From Glaciecola sp. KUL10 (GTDB taxonomy: Bacteria; Pseudomonadota; Gammaproteobacteria; Enterobacterales; Alteromonadaceae), in NCBI RefSeq assembly GCF_003203515.1, contig NZ_BGNG01000001.1, positions 1-64,000 on the forward strand: a stretch of DNA of 64,000 nucleotides, in the 5' to 3' direction. The notes under the pieces were generated by a model that saw only the letters and a list, made by a program, of their open reading frames with translations, had not been told where the DNA came from and searched no databases. Below, one piece after another: positions 52,381 through 61,750 of this stretch (the first letter of the stretch is position 1; every line of letters starts with the position of its first letter). Made by a program: the position numbers and the translations under genes.

Positions 52381-52782
52381 CTATCTTATCTCGTAAGACG
52401 TTGTTATTTTGACTGCTTTATTTAGCATCAACATGACTGAGCAATATTTTTCAGTAGATAGTTCGACTGCACGTTTTAGGTGTTTTTCATTTATATCTTG
52501 TCCGCGCACCACAAAATTAGCATGGATTTCGGTAAAAATACGGGGCGGATTTTCGGCGCGTTGTGCGCTTAATTCTACTTCACACGACTCAAGCGTTTGT
52601 CTGGCTTTTCGCATAATTTCAACGACATCAACAGATGAGCAAGCACCTACCGATAACAAAACTGATTCCATCGGTGACAGACCTTCGCCATTTCCATCAA
52701 GCTTTAGGGTATGGCCAGTCTCAGTTTTGCCCTCAAAGGCTAGGCCGGCTTGTGAAGGCACCCAATTAACACTTGCTTTCAT
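52381..52782 (-). CDS. yhfA: OsmC family protein YhfA
   Basis: The 133-residue OsmC-like protein has the two conserved Cys positions of the peroxidase fold: SVGACSSVDVVEIM near 44-57 and TEKYCSVMLML near 110-120. The N-terminus MKASVNWV and LDGNGEGLSPMESVLLSVGA (split: GEGLSPME) are typical of YhfA. OsmC relatives reduce organic hydroperoxides, but YhfA itself has no proven substrate. The start is ATG 52780-52782. It lies 8 bp downstream of cvfB, so cvfB-yhfA and the following helical-repeat gene probably form one transcript. Confidence 0.88.
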   Translation of the reverse strand: MKASVNWVPSQAGLAFEGKTETGHTLKLDGNGEGLSPMESVLLSVGACSSVDVVEIMRKARQTLESCEVELSAQRAENPPRIFTEIHANFVVRGQDINEKHLKRAVELSTEKYCSVMLMLNKAVKITTSYEIR

Positions 52783-52790
52783 TGCTGCTC

Positions 52791-53675
52791 CTAAATTTTC
52801 GTAATTAAACTAATATGCGATTTTTCAATTTTTATCTTTTTCGCCTTATAAAGCGTACCTAAGGCTTTTTTGTATGCATTCTTACTGACATCAAAGCGGG
52901 CATGGATCTCTTCCGACGGGGATTTATCCGTTAAACTTGAGATACCGCCGTGTGCTACTAAATCTTCTAATATTTGGTCTGACAATGACATAATTCCTTT
53001 TTTGGAAGTAAGTTGTAGACTCAAGTTTATTTTTCCATCCTCTCGGATTTGTTTTATGAAGCCTTTTGTACGCTCACCAATAGCTAGCTTCTTGAACATA
53101 TCGGAATGAAATAATAAACCTTGGTGCGTATTATTGACTATCGCTTTATAGCCCAAATCAGTTTTGTCATAAATAATGAGGTCCACTGGTTCACCAAGAG
53201 AAAACTGGCCCTCACCATCTTCGTTCAAGTATCGGTGAAGCTTGGTTGTGCCAATTAGCTTTTGACGTTCTTCGTCATGGATTAATCGCACAACATAATT
53301 CAAACCTGCGTCTATCGGTCGGTGTTGCATTCCTTGAGGAACAAACAGATCTCTTGGCAGTTTCCAATCAAAAAATGCGCCTGAATCAATTGAACCTGTT
53401 GCAGTTAAAATAGCAAATTCATCAATTTGAATTGGTATGTTTGACGTACTTACAAGCAAGTCTGTGGTCTCAGAGTAATAAACGAACCCATTGAACCTGC
53501 TGCCTACACCTAGCGATTCATTTTTTAGTTGATTCAGTTCTGTTGAAGGTAAAAGGGCGGTTTCTCTTTCTTCCGAAGGGGTGTCATTATACTTTTCGAC
53601 TAACAATCCAACAGGCGAACTATCGACAACAATAACATCATTAAATTTACCAATTTCCAGCATTGGGCTACTCAT
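52791..53675 (-). CDS. cvfB: S1-domain RNA-binding protein CvfB/YitL
   Basis: A 294-residue protein of the CvfB family, with several OB/S1-like units and a C-terminal winged helix. MLEIGKFNDVIVVDSSPVGLLV near the N-terminus, FDWKLPRDLFVP, the S1 unit DLGYKAIVNNTHQGLLFHSD with GFIKQIREDGKINLSLQ, and the C-terminal DKSPSEEIHARFDVSKNAYKKALGTLYK (split: SPSEEIHARF and KKALGTLYK) all match. It binds RNA; in Staphylococcus a relative affects virulence regulation. In gammaproteobacteria its role is unclear. It is divergent from pxpA. Confidence 0.9.
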   Translation of the reverse strand: MSSPMLEIGKFNDVIVVDSSPVGLLVEKYNDTPSEERETALLPSTELNQLKNESLGVGSRFNGFVYYSETTDLLVSTSNIPIQIDEFAILTATGSIDSGAFFDWKLPRDLFVPQGMQHRPIDAGLNYVVRLIHDEERQKLIGTTKLHRYLNEDGEGQFSLGEPVDLIIYDKTDLGYKAIVNNTHQGLLFHSDMFKKLAIGERTKGFIKQIREDGKINLSLQLTSKKGIMSLSDQILEDLVAHGGISSLTDKSPSEEIHARFDVSKNAYKKALGTLYKAKKIKIEKSHISLITKI

Positions 53676-53748
53676 TAATTTGAATTTTGCTTAGTATATC
53701 AAGTTATTGATAGCAAACTTACAATAATCATCACCTGCAAGGGGCAAC

Positions 53749-54480
53749 ATGAAACTTAATGCCGATATCGGCGAGCAATCGGACTTAAACCAACTTAATA
53801 CAGATTTAGATGTAATGCCGTATCTTGATCAAGCGAATATAGCTTGTGGCGGGCATGCAGGCGATGGAATCACAATGGCTCGTACCGTAAAGTTAGCGTT
53901 GCAATACCAAGTACAAATTGGAGCGCACCCTTCTTATCCTGATATTACTGGCTTTGGTCGACGTTCGATGCGAATGCCGAAAGACGAATTAGTCCCGACT
54001 ATTCACGCTCAAATTGGGGCATTAATTGGCGTTGCCAATAGCATGGGGGCCGTCGTTGAATATGTAAAACCACACGGAGCTCTTTATAATGACATGATCA
54101 AGTATCCGAGTGTATTTGATCATGTATTACAAGCCATTGCTTCATTTTATCAACCTTTAACATTAATGATGCAAGCGACCGCAAAATCAGAAGAACATAT
54201 AGCTTTTGCAAAGGCTTACAATGTTTCATTATTTTTCGAAGCATTTGCCGACAGGCTCTATCTCGAAAATGGCCAGCTCGCACCTCGTGAACAAGACGGA
54301 GCCGTGTTGTCTAAAAAGCAAGCTATCGAACAAGCTAAGCTGATCATAAATGAGGGTTATGTAATCAGTAATTCTGGTACTAAATTGAATTTACAGGCGG
54401 ATAGTATCTGTGTTCATGGCGACTCTCCCGGAGCATTAGAAATGACAAATCAAATTAGATTACTAATTGGTAGTCATTAG
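53749..54480 (+). CDS. pxpA: 5-oxoprolinase subunit A (LamB/YcsF family)
   Basis: A 243-residue protein of the LamB/YcsF family. Signatures are MKLNADIGEQ at the N-terminus, YLDQANIACGGHAGDGITM near 26-44, GAHPSYPDITGFGRRSM near 62-78 and VEYVKPHGALYNDM near 103-116. With PxpB and PxpC it forms the ATP-dependent 5-oxoprolinase that opens pyroglutamate, a damaged product of glutamine and glutamate, to glutamate. The stop and the next start overlap (TAGTGAAA region), so pxpA and pxpB are coupled. The ATG is preceded by AAGGGGC. Confidence 0.93.
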   Translation: MKLNADIGEQSDLNQLNTDLDVMPYLDQANIACGGHAGDGITMARTVKLALQYQVQIGAHPSYPDITGFGRRSMRMPKDELVPTIHAQIGALIGVANSMGAVVEYVKPHGALYNDMIKYPSVFDHVLQAIASFYQPLTLMMQATAKSEEHIAFAKAYNVSLFFEAFADRLYLENGQLAPREQDGAVLSKKQAIEQAKLIINEGYVISNSGTKLNLQADSICVHGDSPGALEMTNQIRLLIGSH

Positions 54481-55232
54481 TGAAAAGTACACTCAATCAA
54501 TGGATGCAAGCTTATGAAATCAGTCATTTTGAGGTGGCGTCCTTTAATGGGCTCATTTTTTACTTTAAAGGCACTGATTTAAACACTAAAAGTACTAATG
54601 TAAGTCGATTTTATGAAACCATACAATCCCATTGTGCTTTGTGGGTAACGGAGCTCGTTCCCTCTTATGCCAGCTGCTTAGTAGAATATGATGCGTTTGC
54701 ATCAGATCATCATCAAGTATTGGCTAAATTGACAGAAATGCCGAATACAATACCAGACCATTCCTTAAATGACAGGCTTGTAAATCAGCCAAGTGTTCAT
54801 CGCATACCCGTCTGGTATTGCGTCACTCAAGCACAAAACGATCTTGGATTAGTTGCCACTGAAAAGAACCTGAGTGTTGACGAGATAATAAAACTGCACA
54901 CTAAAAAAGAGTACAAGGTTTATGCCGTTGGATTTCAGCCCGGATTTGCATATCTTGGAGAATTGGCCGCTGAGTTATCAATGCCTCGTTTAGCTAAACC
55001 ACGTGTAAAGGTACCAAGAGGAGCAGTGGCAATCGCGGATAAGCAAACTGCGGTATATCCTAATTCATCTCCTGGTGGGTGGCATATTTTGGGGTTGTGC
55101 CCACTTGATTTGAGACAAAAAGCAACAGCAATTAATGCATTCAAAGTTGGTGATAGCGTTCGTTTTGAAGCTATTGACGCGGCTCAATATGAGGCCATTT
55201 TGAGCTCACAAAATGAAAGCAAAATAGGGTGA
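54480..55232 (+). CDS. pxpB: 5-oxoprolinase subunit B (KipI-like)
   Basis: The 250-residue subunit has the carboxyltransferase domain C/D of urea carboxylase-like proteins. Recognisable parts are VYAVGFQPGFAYLGEL near 147-162, ELSMPRLAKPRVKVPRGAVAIA near 165-186 and YPNSSPGGWHILGLCPLDL near 194-212. Start GTG 54480 overlaps the last base of pxpA. PxpB and PxpC act together with PxpA in pyroglutamate cleavage. The N-terminal ~90 residues are less conserved. It ends 4 bp before pxpC. Confidence 0.92.
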   Translation: MKSTLNQWMQAYEISHFEVASFNGLIFYFKGTDLNTKSTNVSRFYETIQSHCALWVTELVPSYASCLVEYDAFASDHHQVLAKLTEMPNTIPDHSLNDRLVNQPSVHRIPVWYCVTQAQNDLGLVATEKNLSVDEIIKLHTKKEYKVYAVGFQPGFAYLGELAAELSMPRLAKPRVKVPRGAVAIADKQTAVYPNSSPGGWHILGLCPLDLRQKATAINAFKVGDSVRFEAIDAAQYEAILSSQNESKIG

Positions 55233-55236
55233 TGTT

Positions 55237-56247
55237 TTGAATATTACCTCAACCGGCTTTCTAGCAATCCTTGTTGATGAGGGAAGAAAAGCTGTTCGCC
55301 ATCAAGGCTTTACTGAAGCCGGGGCGATGGACAAGCATAGTTTCTACTTGGCAAATACGTTAGTAGGTAATAGCATTTCTGCTCCCGCCATTGAAATATT
55401 AATCGGTAGGTTCGAAGCGATTCTCACTTGTGATTTGTTAGTCAGTGTCACTGGCGCGGACTGCGATATTTTTGTGAATGACGAGCGATTTGCTAGCAAT
55501 ACGCCCATTTTCGCCGCATATGGGAGTAAGTTGCTGATTGTGCACAAAGGAAAGGGAGCTCGTTCGTATTTAGCGTTCAGCGCAAGTATAAATACCTCGC
55601 AATTTGCAAATAGCCAAACGACGTGTTTAAGTGAGAATAATGGAGGACTAGAGGGCAATGGAAATGCGTTAAGCGTCTCAAGCAAGCTTGATTTAAGGCC
55701 TAAAATAAAAACGAGTGAAATCAATCGTCGTATTTGTGTTTTTAATCAGCACTCTAAAGAAATACTTCCACTTATAACAAGCTCGCAAGTACATCCTAAA
55801 CAGCATTATTCCCTTGAATTCATTAGTGCATATCAATCGTCATTATTCACTCATTTAGACTTTGTGAGATTTTGTAATCAAGTGTACACCGTCAGCAGTG
55901 ATTCAAATCGGATGGGGGTTAGGTTACACGCTAAACCTTTGAATACTCGGCATATCGATTTTGGTTTGCTATCAGAGGGAATGACTTTGGGCGCTATTCA
56001 GATTATGCCCAATGGATTACCAACAATTATGATGCAAGAAAGGCAAACAATTGGGGGGTACCCCAAAATAGGCTGTTTAACACCAAGAAGTATAAGCAAA
56101 ATGGGACAGTGTTTACCCGAAAATAGTGTCGAGTTTAAGCAAACAGATTTATACTCAGCGCGACAAGAATTCTTAATGCATAATAGAGCACTTAAAGTGT
56201 TAGCATCAGTATTAAAAGGAAATGAGAAATGCCTAAAGTCTACCTAA
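55237..56247 (+). CDS. pxpC: 5-oxoprolinase subunit C (KipA-like)
   Basis: The 336-residue partner of PxpB. It contains GRKAVRHQGFTEAGAMDKHSFYLAN near residues 15-39, IEILIGRFEAILT near 51-63, VSVTGADCDIFVND near 66-79 and VSSDSNRMGVRLHAK near 218-232. GAIQIMPNGLPTIMMQERQTIGGYPKIG near 250-277 (split: GLPTIMMQE and IGGYPKIG) is the strongest family mark. The start is TTG 55237 with AGGGTGA just upstream; no ATG fits. Its 3' end overlaps the D-amino acid transaminase gene by 19 bp, continuing the operon. Confidence 0.92.
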   Translation: MNITSTGFLAILVDEGRKAVRHQGFTEAGAMDKHSFYLANTLVGNSISAPAIEILIGRFEAILTCDLLVSVTGADCDIFVNDERFASNTPIFAAYGSKLLIVHKGKGARSYLAFSASINTSQFANSQTTCLSENNGGLEGNGNALSVSSKLDLRPKIKTSEINRRICVFNQHSKEILPLITSSQVHPKQHYSLEFISAYQSSLFTHLDFVRFCNQVYTVSSDSNRMGVRLHAKPLNTRHIDFGLLSEGMTLGAIQIMPNGLPTIMMQERQTIGGYPKIGCLTPRSISKMGQCLPENSVEFKQTDLYSARQEFLMHNRALKVLASVLKGNEKCLKST

Positions 56248-57086
56248 ATGGTCATTTTGTAGAAGCTAATGAAGCGTCTATATCGCCAATGGATAGAGGT
56301 TTTTTGTTTGGTGATGGTATTTATGAAGTCATCCCAACGTTTTCAGGAAAAGCTGTTGCATTAAGTGATCATATCGAACGTTTGCAAAATGGGCTTGACG
56401 CAATTGGCATTAACTATAAAGCCAACTACCAAGAAATAGAAGCGATAGCAAAGCGATTGATTAAGGAAGTGAGCAGTGAATCAGTTGGTATCTATTGGCA
56501 TGTAAGCAGAGGAGCAGATGTTCGACGCTTTCATGCGTACCCTGACAATATTGAGCCTACGGTTTTTGCATATGCGTTTGAAATACCGGCAAGCCAAGCA
56601 CTAGATTGCAAAACGGCAAAACGATTTAGAGTAACTCTAGCCCAAGACTTAAGGTGGCAACGTTGTCACATCAAATCTACCTCATTGCTTGGCAATGTTA
56701 TGCATTTTCAACAAGGGCGGGAAGTTGGTGTTGATGAAACCATTCTTTATAACGATAACATGCTTATTACTGAAGCAAGCGCGTGTAATGTATTTATTGT
56801 GAATAACGGCGTTGTCAAAACACCACCATTAGATCATCAGTTACTGCCAGGTATTACGCGAAAACTGGTGTTAGATGCATTAAGGAAACACACTCAACTT
56901 ACTGTTGAGGAAACGTTTTTTAGTGTGGATGAACTAATAAATGCTCAGGAAGTGTGGATTACCAGTTCCAGCAAGGAAATCGGTGCTGTTGTAGAAGTAG
57001 ACGGAAACGTAATAGGTGATGGTCAAGTTGGAGAAGCGTGGTTGACCGCTCAAACTGCTTACAACCACGAAAAATTCAGAGACTGA
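56229..57086 (+). CDS. dat: D-amino acid aminotransferase (class IV PLP)
   Basis: The 285-residue enzyme moves the amino group between D-amino acids and 2-oxo acids, giving D-Glu or D-Ala for peptidoglycan. The N-terminus VYLNGHFVEANEASISPMDRGFLFGDGIYEVIP (split: SPMDRGFLFGDGIYEV) is typical. The PLP Lys is in CHIKSTSLLGN near 143-153, the glutamate in LITEASACNVFIV near 179-191, and the C-terminal VWITSSSKEI near 240-249 binds the phosphate. It overlaps pxpC by 19 bp, so pyroglutamate-derived glutamate and D-amino acid metabolism may be co-regulated. The pairing is inference; a branched-chain or aminodeoxychorismate lyase role is less likely. Confidence 0.88.
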   Translation: MPKVYLNGHFVEANEASISPMDRGFLFGDGIYEVIPTFSGKAVALSDHIERLQNGLDAIGINYKANYQEIEAIAKRLIKEVSSESVGIYWHVSRGADVRRFHAYPDNIEPTVFAYAFEIPASQALDCKTAKRFRVTLAQDLRWQRCHIKSTSLLGNVMHFQQGREVGVDETILYNDNMLITEASACNVFIVNNGVVKTPPLDHQLLPGITRKLVLDALRKHTQLTVEETFFSVDELINAQEVWITSSSKEIGAVVEVDGNVIGDGQVGEAWLTAQTAYNHEKFRD

Positions 57087-57093
57087 TTTTCTT

Positions 57094-57525
57094 TTAGTTT
57101 TCCTCTTTTAAACCGCAGTTGCTATCTGTGCACTCTCCATATAAATATAGACTGTGGTTTGTGAGTTTCATATTGTGCCTTGCCGCAATTTCTTCTTGTC
57201 TACGTTCGATAACCTCGTCTTCAAACTCGAATACTTTTCCACAAGATAAACAAACAAGGTGATCATGGTGTTGCTTATGGCTAATTTCAAAAACCGATTT
57301 ACCGCCTTCAAAATGATGTCTATTCAAAATGCCTGCATCATCAAATTGGTTTAATACTCGATATACAGTTGCTAAACCGATATCTTCTTCTTGATCAAGA
57401 AGGATTTTATAAACTTCTTCAGCGCTTATATGCTGGTTACTCGGGTTCTGTAGAATCTCAAGAATCTTCAATCTAGGAAGGGTGACTTTTAAACCTGCTT
57501 TTTTTAATTCTTTATTTTGGTCCAT
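57094..57525 (-). CDS. fur: Ferric uptake regulator
   Basis: The 143-residue Fur represses iron-uptake genes when bound to Fe2+. The DNA-binding domain has LKKAGLKVTLPRLKILEIL near 6-24 and AEEVYKILLDQEEDIGLATVYRVLNQF near 39-65. Metal ligands appear in HHFEGGKSVFE, HHDHLVCLSCGKV near 86-98 (HHDH and the CxxC) and CTDSNCGL near 131-138, the second Cys pair. Size and sequence match gammaproteobacterial Fur closely. It converges with dat, leaving 7 bp between the stops, and has ~180 bp upstream before the divergent chemoreceptor gene. Confidence 0.97.
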   Translation of the reverse strand: MDQNKELKKAGLKVTLPRLKILEILQNPSNQHISAEEVYKILLDQEEDIGLATVYRVLNQFDDAGILNRHHFEGGKSVFEISHKQHHDHLVCLSCGKVFEFEDEVIERRQEEIAARHNMKLTNHSLYLYGECTDSNCGLKEEN

Positions 57526-57708
57526 AACTACGCGTCATCATCTTATTTCGTTGGGTGCATTATAAGTTAGTTGTAAAGATTTATCAGCATTTGCCGTAAT
57601 TAAACTATACGATTATCTTCTTGCAAAGCATAGAAGGTACTGAGCAAAATTCAATGTTTGTCATAATTTATTTTTGTAATCATTTGTGGCGATAAAAAAG
57701 GTAGATGA

Positions 57709-59736
57709 ATGCAGCTTAATTCCGTTCAACTAACTGTTGTAAGAAAAATGGTGCTTGGCTTTTCTAGCTTGGCTATTTTACTTGTTTTTACTAGCTTCTT
57801 AACCTACTTCGGCTTGCAGGATATCAAAGGTTCTGCAGAAAAAGTGGTAGCTGAAAAAATGCCCTTGCAACGCGCAATGTCTGAAATTCAATCACAATTT
57901 TTGACGCTCTCAAATCTGACAAGTAATGCCTATTTCGAAAGTGACGCACTGGAAGTTAAAAATAGTTTAATTGAGTTTAAACAAATCGCCAATGAATACC
58001 AATTAAACGAACAGCTTTTGCGAAAACAAAGTTCTTCAGCAAACAAATCGTTGATTGAAGAAGCTCTTAACTCGGCACAAGCATATATTGAAAACTCTTT
58101 AATAATGTTTGAACGTAAATTGAACTTGATACAAACCACGAATGATTTGGAAGCGCAGTCAAATATTGCGTTAAATCATGCGGATGAAGCAAGTGCTTTA
58201 ATGATGGACCTATCATATTTAGAAGGGAATTCTAGAGACCTTGAAACGCTGATAGGTGTTAGTACAAAAGTAGATAATCAATTAGGGCTAGTGTTACCGA
58301 TATTAAAGGAACTCCAGTCAACATCAGACCCTGAGTTGAGTGCGTCGAGTATCGATGATGTCAGCTACAATTTAAGCAATATCGAAGCCGATCAAACGTA
58401 TATGAATAGGCTAGCCGAATCCGTTGAAACCGATGGATTACTCGCGTTATTTAATGAAGAAATTGAAAGCTTAAAACAATCATTAAATGGTGAAACAGGT
58501 TTATTTGCGATACAAAACAAAAAAATCGAATTAAATACATTGGCTTCTCAATCCAAAGTTGCAATTAACGAGGCACTGGCAAAGACAATCAGCCAAATAA
58601 CGGCTTTAAATAAGCAAGTTAGCGATGATACGTTGCAGGGGCAACAAGATATTTTGGATACAGTTTCGAGTAATACCGCTCAAAATATTCTTGTATCGGT
58701 TTTCGGCGTTGGCGCAACAATAGGGTTTGCGTTCATCGTGACACGCAGTATCGCCAAACCACTAGCAAGGGTTAACAAACGACTAAAGGTAATTGCCAGT
58801 GGTGATTTGACTAAACGTATGAGAGATGACGGTAACGACGAATTCTCTGAACTTTCTCGAAATGTAAATCGATTAATTGATTCCTTGCATTCATTGATTG
58901 GAAGTATTCATAATCAGGAGGAAGAGTTAACTCATATAACGCAAAAGTCAATTGAGTTGGGTTCAGCCAACCTTCAGATGGCTGCGTCTCAGCAAGCTCA
59001 AGTTGAAAATACCTCAGAACACACACAAACAATCAAACAAACTAGCTTAAATAACTTGAGCCAAATACAACAAGCTAACGAACAGATTCGACTTGCAATT
59101 GAGCAAAGTGCACATGTCGTTGACCTCGTTGAAGAATCTAAAAATCAAGTTAATCAACAAGCTATTCAAGCTTCAAATTCAGCAAACATTATTCACCGAT
59201 TAGGCGAAAACAGTCGAAGAATCGGCGGAATTTTAGACGTGATTAAGACCATTGCAGAACAAACAAATTTGTTAGCGTTGAATGCTGCAATCGAAGCGGC
59301 CAGGGCAGGAGAACAGGGAAGAGGCTTCGCGGTGGTCGCCGATGAAGTAAGAACACTGGCAACTCGCACTCATAAATCCACGGAAGAAATTGAAGAAATG
59401 ATCACGGCTTTACAAAAAGATTCAGATGAGGCTGTCGGGGCAATTAACGAAAGCAGCGAACAGGTTCAAAAAGGCGTAGAAATCACCGAAAGCGTGACAG
59501 AACAAGTGATTCAAATCAAAGAAATAATCCAAGCACTTTCACATGTGAATAGCAAGATTGTGGAAGATACAGAGAGTCAAGACGGACTTTTGAATGATGT
59601 TTATAACAGTTTGAAAAATGTTGTTGAATTGTCCAAACAGGCTGCGAATAGCACACACGAAACAAACGAAGCTACCCGTCAAATGGGTATTCAAATGTCG
59701 TCTTTGAAGCAAGCGGTTGATCGCTTCAAACTTTGA
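57709..59736 (+). CDS. Methyl-accepting chemotaxis protein
   Basis: A 675-residue chemoreceptor. A membrane helix near residues 13-33 (MVLGFSSLAILLVFTSFLTYF) and another near 322-345 (AQNILVSVFGVGATIGFAFIV) flank a ~285-residue periplasmic helical sensor domain. A HAMP domain follows (SIAKPLARVNKRLKVIASGDLTKRM, split: LARVNKRLKVIASGDL). The signalling hairpin tip is EQTNLLALNAAIEAARAGEQ near 520-539 with RGFAVVADEVRTLATRTHKS after it. The ligand is unknown; the helical-bundle-type sensor suggests small solutes or another protein. Its stop directly abuts the stop of the convergent GGDEF/EAL gene. Confidence 0.93.
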   Translation: MQLNSVQLTVVRKMVLGFSSLAILLVFTSFLTYFGLQDIKGSAEKVVAEKMPLQRAMSEIQSQFLTLSNLTSNAYFESDALEVKNSLIEFKQIANEYQLNEQLLRKQSSSANKSLIEEALNSAQAYIENSLIMFERKLNLIQTTNDLEAQSNIALNHADEASALMMDLSYLEGNSRDLETLIGVSTKVDNQLGLVLPILKELQSTSDPELSASSIDDVSYNLSNIEADQTYMNRLAESVETDGLLALFNEEIESLKQSLNGETGLFAIQNKKIELNTLASQSKVAINEALAKTISQITALNKQVSDDTLQGQQDILDTVSSNTAQNILVSVFGVGATIGFAFIVTRSIAKPLARVNKRLKVIASGDLTKRMRDDGNDEFSELSRNVNRLIDSLHSLIGSIHNQEEELTHITQKSIELGSANLQMAASQQAQVENTSEHTQTIKQTSLNNLSQIQQANEQIRLAIEQSAHVVDLVEESKNQVNQQAIQASNSANIIHRLGENSRRIGGILDVIKTIAEQTNLLALNAAIEAARAGEQGRGFAVVADEVRTLATRTHKSTEEIEEMITALQKDSDEAVGAINESSEQVQKGVEITESVTEQVIQIKEIIQALSHVNSKIVEDTESQDGLLNDVYNSLKNVVELSKQAANSTHETNEATRQMGIQMSSLKQAVDRFKL

Positions 59737-61677
59737 TCAAATAGTAGGGTTCTTAGCTGTTCGTAAGTGTTCAGCAAGTGGTTTTGGCCGACAATGGTAA
59801 TAACCTTGTTGATATGAAAATCCTAAGGCCTGTACTGCAATCTCTTGAGCTTTGGTTTCAACACCTTCAATCGTACTTTTCATGTTTAGCTTATGTAACA
59901 ACGTATTGATAACGTCTAGGGTTGTTGAAACATCAGAATTACTACTTAAAAAAGCTTTGTCCACTTTTACCACACTAGCAGGAATTTGATGAAGGTACGC
60001 GAGAGAGGAATACCCCGTTCCAAAATCATCAATGTGCAGTGCAACCCCTAGCGATGTCATTTGCTTGACCGGAGAGTTCTCTCTTTCAAGTCCTTCTAAC
60101 AAGACACCTTCTGTCAGTTCAATTGCAATATCCTTTGGTTGAAGGTCGTTGTAGCGAATTATCATTAGTAGGTTTTCAACAAAATTAGTTTGAGCCATAT
60201 GCATACCTGAAATGTTGATAGACATATTGGCATCGCAATCCATAGCGGTGCGTAAAATGGTTAAGTCTTTCATAGCCTGATTAAGAACCCAATGCTCAAT
60301 AACTTCGATTAATCCGGTTGATTCCGCTACCTTAATAGTCTCATCAGGTCTGATTTCACCTAACTGAGGATTTGACCATCGCAAAAGTGCTTCGAAGCTA
60401 ACAATTTCTTTTGATACTGAATCTATGATTGGTTGGTAGTGTAGTGATAGTTCATTGTTTTTTATTGCAACAGATAAGTAGCGAGAAATATCACTTGTGC
60501 GTCGTAATGCTAACTCTAGGCCTATCTCGTATTGCTGTAGCCTGTTTTTACCCGCTACTTTTGCATGATACATTGCAGCGTCAGCGAACATAATTAGATC
60601 ATCACTATTAATAGAGTCGCTTGGAAAATTGGCGATTCCAATGCTTGCAGATACTAAAAGTGGTGTGTCTTGAATATTTCGATAGGACCTTGACAGTTTT
60701 CTTACAAGTGTCCTTGCGATAGAGAGCGGCTCTATTTCATTTGTGATAATAGGCATTATTATTAAAAATTCATCACCACCGAAACGGCCAATGTGTTCAA
60801 ACTGATAGCTATGTTCAACTAATCGCTCTGCAACTTCAACGAGTACTTTATCGCCGATTGAATGCCCCAGTGAGTCATTAACCCTTTTAAAACCATCGAT
60901 ATCGATATAAAACAGTGAAAACGCCTGTGCGTTATCGATATACTTTGAAAGCGCAGTCAAAAAACCTCTTCGATTTAACAGTCCAGTTAGAGGGTCTCTT
61001 GAAGCTTGTTCTTTTAGGTGTTGCTCTACTTTTTTTCGTGCGTCCACATCGTAAAGGTTTAAAAGAATATGCTCTGTGCCGGTCACATCATTGACTAATT
61101 CACCATTTAGGTGAAACCAATGCTCTCCGCTAATGGTCTCTAGGCGCACATCATTTTCATAATGATGCTCTTTCATAATCTTTGCGATAATTTCCTGATA
61201 ATCAGAGAGACTCGAAAAAATTGATTGTAAACTAAGGATCTGTGAACCAAATGCTTTAATAAAAGCGGGGTTACCACTAATAAATTCACTCGAAACAGAA
61301 AAACTTGCAAGCAGGTTTGAAGATGCCTGAACGCTTCCCCTAAAGTCACTTGATGGTGTTGCTTCGACGAGCATTGCCATTCTTCCCCCTGGCAAAATAT
61401 ATCCCGAAAAAACGCACAACGCCTTTGTGTCTATACCGTTTGGTGAAAATTGCCAAGTCTCATAATAAATACGATCTTGTTTGAATCCTTCTTGATATTG
61501 TTTGATCCGCTGAGTGACTGCTTTAGAAGCGCCTTTAGAGAAGTCTCGTGATTTTAATTCTTGAAGTGAGGGGCTTTGCCATAATTTAAGGGCACTGTCA
61601 TTAGCCCAAAAAATACAATCACGATCTATATCATAGATCCATATGGGGGTTTTGAGATTACCCGCATGAACAATCAT
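59737..61677 (-). CDS. PAS-GGDEF-EAL cyclic-di-GMP protein
   Basis: A 646-residue soluble protein. Two PAS-like sensor regions (residues ~1-100 and ~120-220) precede a GGDEF domain (DPLTGLLNRRGFL near 229-241; active site GRFGGDEFLI near 304-313) and an EAL domain (FEALLRW near 441-447, SINISG, IELTEG, HIDDFGTGYSSLAY near 569-582, VKVDKAF, IEGVETKAQ). Both GGDEF and the main EAL catalytic residues are present, so it may make or break c-di-GMP, and which dominates cannot be read here. No RxxD inhibitory site is obvious before GGDEF. It converges tightly with the chemoreceptor gene. Confidence 0.9.
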   Translation of the reverse strand: MIVHAGNLKTPIWIYDIDRDCIFWANDSALKLWQSPSLQELKSRDFSKGASKAVTQRIKQYQEGFKQDRIYYETWQFSPNGIDTKALCVFSGYILPGGRMAMLVEATPSSDFRGSVQASSNLLASFSVSSEFISGNPAFIKAFGSQILSLQSIFSSLSDYQEIIAKIMKEHHYENDVRLETISGEHWFHLNGELVNDVTGTEHILLNLYDVDARKKVEQHLKEQASRDPLTGLLNRRGFLTALSKYIDNAQAFSLFYIDIDGFKRVNDSLGHSIGDKVLVEVAERLVEHSYQFEHIGRFGGDEFLIIMPIITNEIEPLSIARTLVRKLSRSYRNIQDTPLLVSASIGIANFPSDSINSDDLIMFADAAMYHAKVAGKNRLQQYEIGLELALRRTSDISRYLSVAIKNNELSLHYQPIIDSVSKEIVSFEALLRWSNPQLGEIRPDETIKVAESTGLIEVIEHWVLNQAMKDLTILRTAMDCDANMSINISGMHMAQTNFVENLLMIIRYNDLQPKDIAIELTEGVLLEGLERENSPVKQMTSLGVALHIDDFGTGYSSLAYLHQIPASVVKVDKAFLSSNSDVSTTLDVINTLLHKLNMKSTIEGVETKAQEIAVQALGFSYQQGYYHCRPKPLAEHLRTAKNPTI

Positions 61678-61750
61678 AAAGACAGAACAACACTTGATTT
61701 GTCGTTAAAACTGAAAAGTGATCTAATCAATATTCTACCCTTTCGGCTAA

